In this document: piece by piece, positions 58,491 through 64,000 of the stretch
Position numbering within the stretch: the stretch's first letter is position 1
Layout: each line of letters starts with the position of its first letter
Source: Catenuloplanes indicus
GTDB lineage: Bacteria > Actinomycetota > Actinomycetes > Mycobacteriales > Micromonosporaceae
Length of the DNA: 64,000 nucleotides
Direction of reading: 5' to 3'
Assembly: GCF_030813715.1 (NCBI RefSeq)
Contig: NZ_JAUSUZ010000001.1
Location: 1,302,001-1,366,000, forward strand
The notes under the pieces: model-generated
The model's database searches: none
Told to the model about the DNA's origin: nothing
What the model saw: the letters and a program-made list of their open reading frames with translations, nothing else
Translations under genes and position numbers: made by a program

Positions 58491-60308
58491 TCAGCTGATC
58501 TGGAAGCTGGGGTGCGGCGGCTGGTTGTACGCCGTGTTCTGCCACGCGACCGCCTCGCGGTACATCCGGTCCTGCATCAGCGACACGCGCGAGATGCTCG
58601 TCGGGTCCGTGGTCTGGTAGATGCGCAGCGCCGTGTTGTTCGTGGTCGGCCAGATGACCTCCTCGCGCCAGTCACCGAGGATGTCGGCCTGCAGTGACGG
58701 CGTCGCCTTGGTGCCGTTGTTGGAGTGCACGCCGCTCGCGGTCAGCAGTGTGGTGTCCGACGCCGTGCCGTACTTCTTGATGGTGGTGCCGTCCAGCAGC
58801 TCGCGCTGGCCGTCGCCGTCCCACCAGATCACGAAGTTCGCCGAGGACGGCTTGCGGCCGACGTTCGCACCGGACGTGTTGCGCAGGCCGTCCACCGCGC
58901 TCGACCAGGACTCCGCGCCGGGGCTGCCGGCCCAGACGTCCGCGGAGACGCCGCGGCCGTTGTCGCAGCCGCAGGACGGCGCGTTCCAGATGATCGCGCC
59001 GGTCCGGGCGTCCGCCATGTAGTGCGCGTACTTGCTGCCGTCCTCGTCGACCTTGAACACCTCGAGGCCGCCGCGGCCCGGGATCAGGTCGCCGACGTGC
59101 AGTGCGTCGCCGTGCCCCTGGTTCGTGCGCCACAGCCCGGCGCCGTTGTCGTCGATCGCGATCGCGCCGTAGATGATCTCGTCCCGGCCGTCCGCGTCCA
59201 CGTCCGCGACGGACAGCTGGTGGTTGCCCTGGCCGGCCCACGCGGAGCCGTTGGTGGACGAGTTGCTGTCGAACGTCCACTTCCTGGTCAGCGTGCCGTT
59301 CCGGAAATCCCAGGCCGCGACCACGGTACGGGTGTAGTACCCACGCGCCATGATGATGCTCGGGTACGACCCGTTGAGGTACGCGGTCCCGGCCAGGAAC
59401 CGGTCCACCCGGTTGCCGTAACTGTCCCCCCAGCTGCTGACCGTCCCGCGCGGCGGCACGTAGTCCACGGTGGCCGCGGCACGCCCGGTCTGCCCGTTGA
59501 AGACGGTCAGGTATTCCGGCCCGGTGAGGATGTAGCCGGAGCCGTTCCGGTGGTCGGCGCTCGCGTTGCCGATCACCGTGCCGCCGCCGTCCCGGGTGCC
59601 GTCCGCGGTCTTCATCGCGACCTCGGCCCGGCCGTCGCCGTCGTAGTCGAAGACCTGGAACTGCGTGTAGTGCGCACCGGCCCGGATGTTGCGTCCCAGG
59701 TCGATGCGCCACAGCCGGGTGCCGTTCAGCCGGTACGCGTCGACGAACACGTTCCCGGTGTAGCCGGACTGCGAGTTGTCCTTCGCGTTCGACGGGTCCC
59801 ACTTCAGCACGATCTCGTACGCGCCGTCGCCGTCCAGGTCGCCCACGGACGCGTCGTTCGCCGCGTACGTGTAGGCGACGCCGTCCGGTGTGGTTCCGCC
59901 GGACGGCACCTGGATCGGCACGTCCTGGCTGGCCGCGAGCGTGCGCACCGGCTCCTCGCCGGCCAGCGTCTCGACGCCACCGATGCTCGGGCGGACCGTG
60001 TAGGTGGCGTTCGCGGGCGCGCCCACGTCCGTGAAGTTGGTGACCCGCGCGGTGCTGATCTTGACGCCGTCGCGGTACACGCCGAACGCGACACCGGCCG
60101 GGTCCGAGGCGAGCAGCCGCCAGGACAGGAAGTTGCCGCGGCCGGTGCGGATGCTGACCAGCCCGCGATCGAGGTTCTCGGTGTCACCGGCGGCCGGTGC
60201 CACGACCGGTGCGGGCGTCTCGGCCGCATGCGCCACCGCGACGGCGCCGCCGGTGAGCAGCAGCGTGCCGGCGGCGACCGCGGCGTACCGCTTCTTGACA
60301 CGTTTCAT
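58491..60308 (-). CDS. Secreted rhamnogalacturonan lyase, PL11 family
   Basis: The 605-aa protein has a Sec signal peptide (basic start, AAGTLLLTGGAVAVAHA, cleavage near 29) and a PL11 beta-propeller with Ca2+-binding Asp-rich loops (DLDGDGAYEIVLKWDPSNAK, VFDYDGDGRAEVAMKTADGT, VADVDADGRDEIIYG). The DRGLV and GDWREEVIW motifs are typical of YesW/YesX-type lyases. It cleaves rhamnogalacturonan I of pectin outside the cell. No carbohydrate-binding module is attached. Its promoter carries two LacI-type operators, suggesting induction by plant sugars. Confidence 0.95.
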   Translation of the reverse strand: MKRVKKRYAAVAAGTLLLTGGAVAVAHAAETPAPVVAPAAGDTENLDRGLVSIRTGRGNFLSWRLLASDPAGVAFGVYRDGVKISTARVTNFTDVGAPANATYTVRPSIGGVETLAGEEPVRTLAASQDVPIQVPSGGTTPDGVAYTYAANDASVGDLDGDGAYEIVLKWDPSNAKDNSQSGYTGNVFVDAYRLNGTRLWRIDLGRNIRAGAHYTQFQVFDYDGDGRAEVAMKTADGTRDGGGTVIGNASADHRNGSGYILTGPEYLTVFNGQTGRAAATVDYVPPRGTVSSWGDSYGNRVDRFLAGTAYLNGSYPSIIMARGYYTRTVVAAWDFRNGTLTRKWTFDSNSSTNGSAWAGQGNHQLSVADVDADGRDEIIYGAIAIDDNGAGLWRTNQGHGDALHVGDLIPGRGGLEVFKVDEDGSKYAHYMADARTGAIIWNAPSCGCDNGRGVSADVWAGSPGAESWSSAVDGLRNTSGANVGRKPSSANFVIWWDGDGQRELLDGTTIKKYGTASDTTLLTASGVHSNNGTKATPSLQADILGDWREEVIWPTTNNTALRIYQTTDPTSISRVSLMQDRMYREAVAWQNTAYNQPPHPSFQIS

Positions 60309-60430
60309 GGGCGGACATCCCCTGCGATCGGGGTCGCGGTCCGCGAGGGGTCAGCCGGTGCCGGTCGGTGGCCGGCACCGGCTGCGGGCGTGGCGGACCA
60401 CGGCCGTGCGATGCACTTCCCGGTGGAGGC

Positions 60431-60444
60431 GGAAAGCGTTTTCC
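60431..60444. promoter_or_regulatory. LacI-type operator 1 upstream of the PL11 gene
   Basis: GGAAAGCGTTTTCC is an almost perfect palindrome with a central CG, typical of LacI-family operators (cre-like). It lies just downstream of the predicted transcription start near 60447. Confidence 0.55.
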
Positions 60445-60452
60445 GAAGCCGT

Positions 60453-60466
60453 TAACGTAAGCGTTA
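60453..60466. promoter_or_regulatory. LacI-type operator 2, overlapping the -10
   Basis: TAACG-TAAG-CGTTA is a perfect inverted repeat that overlaps the predicted -10 of the PL11 gene, so a bound repressor would exclude RNA polymerase. Confidence 0.55.
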
Positions 60467-60482
60467 CATTTGAGTCTGTCAA
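60454..60482 (-). promoter_or_regulatory. Housekeeping-type promoter of the PL11 gene
   Basis: On the minus strand, TTGACA (60482-60477) and TACGTT (60459-60454) are separated by exactly 17 bp. This is the best sigma-70-type promoter in the window. The untranslated leader would be about 140 nt. Confidence 0.65.
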
Positions 60483-60526
60483 TACTTGCGAGGGGTGTCC
60501 CCCGAGTCGGCGGCCGGCCCGCGGTA

Positions 60527-60941
60527 ATGCGCCGGCATCGATCGCGCCGCCGTGCCGACCGCAAGCGAGACGCCATCCTGCGCGGCACGCTGGCAGTCGT
60601 CCTGCTGCTGACCGTCACCGCGGCCGCCCGGCCGTCACCGCCGCACCGCGACGTGAGCGCGCTCCGGGCGCTCGGCGTCACCGGCGCCGTGGCCCGCCTG
60701 GAGACGCCGGCCGGCACGTCTGATGTGGACCCGCGCATCCGGATCGGCAGCTTCACCGGGGCGTTCGCCGCCGTGGTGGTGCTGCAACCCCGCCGCGGAG
60801 GCCGTCCGAGCCCCGACTCCACCGCGTCACGCCCTCACCGCCGCCGTCTTCACCCGTACGGCCGGCCCGGCCGGGCACGCGGCCCGGGAGTCCGCGGCCG
60901 GCGCGCTCGCCGTCCGCGCACTGTGCGCCGGTCAGCGGTGA
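60527..60941 (+). pseudogene. Frameshifted small secreted-type protein
   Basis: From the ATG at 60527 one frame reads a basic N-terminus, a hydrophobic segment (AILRGTLAVVLLLTVTAAA) and well-biased codons up to FAAVVVLQ near 60786. From there good codon bias continues only in the +1 frame (AVFTRTAGPAGHAARES...ALCAGQR), ending at the TGA at 60941. A one-base indel in the GTGGTGGTGCTG tract would join them. It could be a pseudogene, a sequencing error or a programmed shift. Confidence 0.4.
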
Positions 60942-61282
60942 TACGTCAGCTGCACGCCGAGCGTGGCGAGCGCGGTGACGAAGAAGACGGCCCAGCCGAC
61001 CAGGTCGCGGGAGCCGACCCGGAGGTGGGCGACGAGCGCGCCGGCGAAGTAGAGCACCAGGCCGGCCGCGGCCGCGATGCCCAGCGGCGCGAGCCAGAAG
61101 CCGGCCAGCAGCCCGGTCGCGCCCGCGCCCAGCAGCCCGCCGAGGACCGGCATCCACCGGTGCGACATGCGCTTCATGTCCAGCTGGGCACGCGGATACG
61201 AGTGACCGGTCAGGTACGTCACGGCCGCGGTCGCGTGGAACAGCGCGGCGACGAGCGTGATCGAGACATAGGCGGCGAACAC
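60932..61282 (-). CDS. DoxX-like small membrane protein
   Basis: The 116-aa protein has four membrane helices in the DoxX_2 pattern: an N-terminal SITLVAALFHATAAVTYL, then RMSHRWMPVLGGLLGAGA, FWLAPLGIAAAAGLVLYFAG and a final VFFVTALATLGVQL. Family members are linked to redox and thiol metabolism, but this small group is uncharacterised. GGAGG 6 nt before the GTG fixes the start. It overlaps the end of the frameshifted gene by 10 bp. Confidence 0.8.
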   Translation of the reverse strand: MFAAYVSITLVAALFHATAAVTYLTGHSYPRAQLDMKRMSHRWMPVLGGLLGAGATGLLAGFWLAPLGIAAAAGLVLYFAGALVAHLRVGSRDLVGWAVFFVTALATLGVQLTYHR

Positions 61283-61342
61283 AGGCCCTCCTCATGGGAC
61301 GTTTCGAGGAGGACGGGGCGGCGGCGCCGGATGTGACGCGGT

Positions 61343-61370
61343 GCCCGGCATCCCGCGCGGGATGCCGGGC
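61343..61370. terminator. Perfect 28-bp palindrome terminator
   Basis: GCCCGGCATCCCGC meets its exact complement with no loop. It lies 6 nt beyond the stop of the minus-strand VOC gene (61377) and upstream of the DoxX-like gene, so it ends the VOC transcript. Confidence 0.75.
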
Positions 61371-61376
61371 GGCCGG

Positions 61377-61793
61377 TCAGTAGGCCACCGCGACGTCCAG
61401 CACCCAGGTGACGCCGAAGCGGTCCTTGAGCATGCCGTAGAGCGGGGTCCAGCCGGACGGCGCGAGGTCCTGGACGATCGTGGCGCCGTCCGAGAGGCCC
61501 TTCCAGTAGCCGGTGATCTCGTCGCCGTCGGCGCCGCGGACCGAGACGTACACCGGCTTGTCACCGGCGTCGTACGACTGACTCGCGGGCACGTCGAACG
61601 CCATCACGTGGAAGCCGTTCTCCGCGTGCACCTGGCCCCAGGCGACCAGGCCGGCCTCGGCCGGGTCGGTGGTGCCGTACGCCTGCTGGTGAGTGGCGAC
61701 CGCGATCTCGCCGCCGAACACGGACCGGTAGAACTCCAGCGCCGCGCGGGCGTCGCCGCGGAAGTTGAGGTGGGTGGTGGTGGTGATGCTCAT
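61377..61793 (-). CDS. VOC-superfamily protein (PhnB/glyoxalase-like)
   Basis: The 138-aa protein is a single PhnB-type VOC unit: THLNFRGDARAALEFYRSVF, GEIAVATHQQAYGT and a C-terminal GMLKDRFGVTWVLDVAV. Members are often small-molecule binding or resistance proteins. It is divergent from the WYL regulator, the usual partner of such genes, and so is probably its target. Confidence 0.9.
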   Translation of the reverse strand: MSITTTTHLNFRGDARAALEFYRSVFGGEIAVATHQQAYGTTDPAEAGLVAWGQVHAENGFHVMAFDVPASQSYDAGDKPVYVSVRGADGDEITGYWKGLSDGATIVQDLAPSGWTPLYGMLKDRFGVTWVLDVAVAY

Positions 61794-61879
61794 GTTGACT
61801 CCGATCGAGTGTCCGTGCGGCTTGCGAGACGAACTCTGTCAGCGGTAGGTGCCAGGATGTGTCACCTTCTTCCGGCACC

Positions 61880-62839
61880 ATGAACTCCATGCCGAAGACC
61901 TCCGCCCGCCTGCTCTCGCTGCTGTCGCTGCTGCAGGCCCGCCGTGACTGGCCCGGAACGCTGCTGGCCGACCGGCTGGGCATCAGCCTGCGCACGGTCC
62001 GCCGCGACGTGGACCGCCTGCGCGAGCTCGGCTATCCGATCGCGGCCATGAAGGGTCCGGACGGCGGCTACCGGCTCGGCGCCGGCACCGATCTGCCGCC
62101 GCTGCTGTTCGACGACGAGCAGGCGGTGGCGCTCACCGTCGCGCTGCAGATCGCGGCGACCACGCCCGGCAACGGTACGGCCGAGGCCGCGGCCCGCGCG
62201 CTGCACACCGTCCGGCAGGTGCTGCCGGCCCGGCTGCGGCAACGCATCGGCGCGCTCGAGGTCACCGCGATCGAGCGCCCCACCACCCGCCCACCGTCCC
62301 CGGTCGACGGCGACGTGCTGCTGACGCTCAGCGCGGCCGTGCACGCCCGCGAGACGCTGCGCTTCGACTACGGGGACCGTGCCGACCGGCCGCCGCGCCG
62401 GGCCGAGCCGCACGCGGTGGTGACCTGGGACGGCCGCTGGTACCTGGTCGCGTGGGACCTTGACCGGGACGACTGGCGCACGTTCCGGGCCGACCGGATC
62501 AGGCCGTGGACGCCGAACGGCCCCCGCTTCACCCGCCGCGAGCTGCCCGGCGGCGACGTGGCCGCGTTCGTCGCGGACCGCTTCCAGGGCGGCACGCCGT
62601 GCCGGGGCACGGTGGTCCTCGCGCTCCCGGCCGCGACCGTGTCGCTCTACACCCGGGACGGCGTGGTCGAGGAACTCGGCCCGGACCGGTGCCGGCTCAC
62701 GCTCGGCTCCTGGTCCTGGACCGCGCTGGCGGCCGCGATCGCGCGCTACGACGCGGACGTCGAGGTGGTCGGCCCGCCCGAACTCACCGCCGCCTTCACC
62801 CACCTGGCCCGCCGCTTCGGCCGTACCGCCGGGGTCTGA
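61880..62839 (+). CDS. HTH/WYL-domain transcriptional regulator (YafY-like)
   Basis: The 319-aa protein has an N-terminal HTH_11 (SARLLSLLSLLQARRDWPGT, LRTVRRDVDRLRELGYPI), a WYL domain in the middle (about 140-220; the motif appears as RWYLVAWDLDRDDWRTFRAD) and a C-terminal WCX region. WYL domains bind ligands such as nucleotides or ssDNA. It probably controls the divergent VOC gene. The start is unclear: ATG at 61880 or 61889, or a GTG at 61859 preceded by a TAGGTG box at leaderless spacing. Confidence 0.9.
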   Translation: MNSMPKTSARLLSLLSLLQARRDWPGTLLADRLGISLRTVRRDVDRLRELGYPIAAMKGPDGGYRLGAGTDLPPLLFDDEQAVALTVALQIAATTPGNGTAEAAARALHTVRQVLPARLRQRIGALEVTAIERPTTRPPSPVDGDVLLTLSAAVHARETLRFDYGDRADRPPRRAEPHAVVTWDGRWYLVAWDLDRDDWRTFRADRIRPWTPNGPRFTRRELPGGDVAAFVADRFQGGTPCRGTVVLALPAATVSLYTRDGVVEELGPDRCRLTLGSWSWTALAAAIARYDADVEVVGPPELTAAFTHLARRFGRTAGV

Positions 62840-62842
62840 CGG

Positions 62843-63643
62843 TCAGTGCAGGCGCGGGGCCGGCGCCGCGGTCGCCCGGAAAGGCCGGCGGAAAACCCGG
62901 GACCGCAGCATCGGCAGGCACACCACCGCGAGCGCCAGCACCGTGCAGACCAGCACGCCGCGGTCGCTGACGGAGCCGAGCAGCTCCTCGCTGAGCAGGC
63001 CGGTGACCATGTTGTTGCCGGCGTGCGCGAGCGTCGGCACCCACACCGTGCCGCTCTTCGCGTACAGCCAGACCAGCATCACCTCGTAGAGCACGAACAC
63101 CGCGGTCCACAGCCCCATGCTGACCGTGTGATCGGGCAGCGCGGTATAGCCGAGGAACGCCAGCGGGTAGTGCCACACCGCCCAGATCAGCCCGGTCGCC
63201 CACATCGACGCCATCGGCCGCCCCGGCACCAGCCGCGGCCACAGGAAGCTGGTCCAGCCGAACTCCTCACCCCAGTAGAGCGGCGCGCAGACGACCGCGA
63301 GCCCCATCGCGAACACCACGACGCCCAGCTCGCCGCCCGGCCGCCACCACCCGGACACCGCCGCGATCGCCAGCATCAGCACGGTCACCGCGACCGGCAG
63401 CAGCCAGGCCGCGAGCCACGTCCAGTGCCACCGCGGGCGCAGTCCGGCGTCCGCGAACCCTTCGCGGGTCACCCACCGCCGTACCACGACCGCGGCGATC
63501 GCCGGCATCATCGCGCCTGGCAGCTGCACCAGCGGATTCACCAGCGACAGACCGAAACCCAGACGAGCGACCAGAAGGTACGACCAGGTGCCGCCGAACG
63601 CGACGGCCAGAAAGACGAGGATTCCCTTGACACGTATGGACAC
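62843..63643 (-). CDS. CPBP-family intramembrane metalloprotease
   Basis: The 266-aa protein has about eight membrane helices and the CAAX/CPBP (Abi) motifs: EE-x3-x-x-x-x-x-x-R as E126, E127...R137 (GEEFGWTSFLWPRL), FxxxH-like IWAVWHYP (H158) and HAGNN near 208. It should cleave peptides inside the membrane using zinc; bacteriocin immunity, maturation or signalling are known roles for the family. It is convergent with the WYL gene, 3 bp apart. Confidence 0.9.
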   Translation of the reverse strand: MSIRVKGILVFLAVAFGGTWSYLLVARLGFGLSLVNPLVQLPGAMMPAIAAVVVRRWVTREGFADAGLRPRWHWTWLAAWLLPVAVTVLMLAIAAVSGWWRPGGELGVVVFAMGLAVVCAPLYWGEEFGWTSFLWPRLVPGRPMASMWATGLIWAVWHYPLAFLGYTALPDHTVSMGLWTAVFVLYEVMLVWLYAKSGTVWVPTLAHAGNNMVTGLLSEELLGSVSDRGVLVCTVLALAVVCLPMLRSRVFRRPFRATAAPAPRLH

Positions 63644-63730
63644 GCGTCAAGTCGATCATCCGCCCGCCGGGCCGGTCACTACGTCAGGCGGGCGTCCACC
63701 GGGTATGCCTGGGCATACCCCGGCGCCCGG

Positions 63731-64000
63731 TCACCAGAACTTGCGGCGGTAGTGGCCCTTGTGCCGGTAGTGCCCCTTGTAGCGGGCGTGCCCGTGGTAG
63801 CCACCGCCGTGGTGGTAGCCGGGCGGCGGCCCGTACGGGTGGTGCCCGTGACCGTACCCCGCGTGCCCGTGACCGTGACCGTACAGGCGCCGGTTGACCT
63901 CACCCAGCAGTCCACCCACGACCGGGTTGCCCCGGTGCGCCTTGCGCTGCAACCTCGACGCCACCATGGACAGCAGGAACCGCTTGACGAAACCGCTCAC
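63731..64000 (-). CDS. His/Tyr/Gly-rich small protein (at window edge)
   Basis: The visible 89 codons begin at the window edge with a GTG that may be the start, since SGFVKRFLLSMVASRLQRKA reads as a plausible N-terminus. The last 50 residues are a His-Gly-Tyr-rich tract (GHGHGHAGYGHGHHPYGPPP, GHYRHKGHYRRKFW) that could bind Ni, Zn or Cu. It has no membrane helix. Homology cannot be judged because of composition. The gene could extend beyond 64000. Confidence 0.65.
   Translation of the reverse strand: MSGFVKRFLLSMVASRLQRKAHRGNPVVGGLLGEVNRRLYGHGHGHAGYGHGHHPYGPPPGYHHGGGYHGHARYKGHYRHKGHYRRKFW

Overview
The window is high-GC DNA with strong G/C bias at third codon positions, many GTG starts, short gaps, and an actinobacterial gene set (flavohaemoglobin with an NsrR-type regulator, WXG/EspC/YbaB secretion genes, GPP34, PutA with a divergent LysR gene, MFS pumps). 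A Micromonosporaceae-like actinomycete chromosome is my best guess from gene content and style; no rRNA or other taxonomic marker is present. I saw no rRNA, tRNA, CRISPR array, intact transposon, phage or origin.

Layout. 1-4.3 kb: LysR fragment, DJ-1/PfpI protein, aldo/keto reductase, MFS pump, a beta-rich unknown. 4.3-10.3 kb: a 52-aa leaderless ORF, a lipoprotein, a GGDEF-EAL membrane protein, an unknown acidic protein and a winged-helix regulator under a Zur/Fur-like box. 10.3-14.3 kb: an accessory island with gene relics, a 141-aa orphan, and a divergent 913-aa protein joining a SAMHD1/dGTPase-like HD domain to a C-terminal phosphoribosyltransferase-like (PRTase-CE-type) domain. This is the best candidate for an uncharacterised conflict or antiphage system. 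14.3-18.8 kb: DHA2 pump, NsrR-Hmp nitric oxide module, HTH_42 protein. 18.8-21.3 kb: YbaB / EspC-like / WXG-like operon. 21.3-35.3 kb: metabolism and regulators, including PutA, a membrane-anchored Hsp70-like protein sharing a 35-bp divergent promoter region with a serine hydrolase, and an XRE regulator facing an MFS pump.

35.6-47.1 kb holds two halves of what I infer to be one pathway. One half is a flippase-like membrane protein, a SAM methyltransferase and a CDP-alcohol phosphatidyltransferase. The other is a GTP cyclohydrolase II/RibD-C fusion, divergent from a dehydrogenase, a Cys-less PTPS/QueD-like enzyme, a GT4 glycosyltransferase and a HAD phosphatase, the last four closely coupled. 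Together they could build a pterin- or pyrimidine-derived, glycosylated, lipid-linked molecule. The Tyr that governs deformylation in GTP cyclohydrolase II is Ala here.

47.2-53 kb: NarL-type two-component system divergent from a small membrane protein and a MacB-like ABC exporter. 53.3-64 kb: siderophore-interacting protein, DHFR-like protein, NAD-dependent DNA ligase, GT1 glycosyltransferase, PL11 rhamnogalacturonan lyase with a well-formed promoter and two LacI-type operators, a frameshifted secreted ORF, DoxX-like and VOC proteins, a WYL regulator, a CPBP protease and a His/Tyr/Gly-rich protein at the edge.

Two themes recur. About ten genes start exactly 6-7 nt after a TANNNT-like -10 box, as expected for leaderless transcripts. 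A GC-rich dispersed repeat, often able to fold into hairpins, lies in at least six intergenic gaps, mostly near gene 3' ends.
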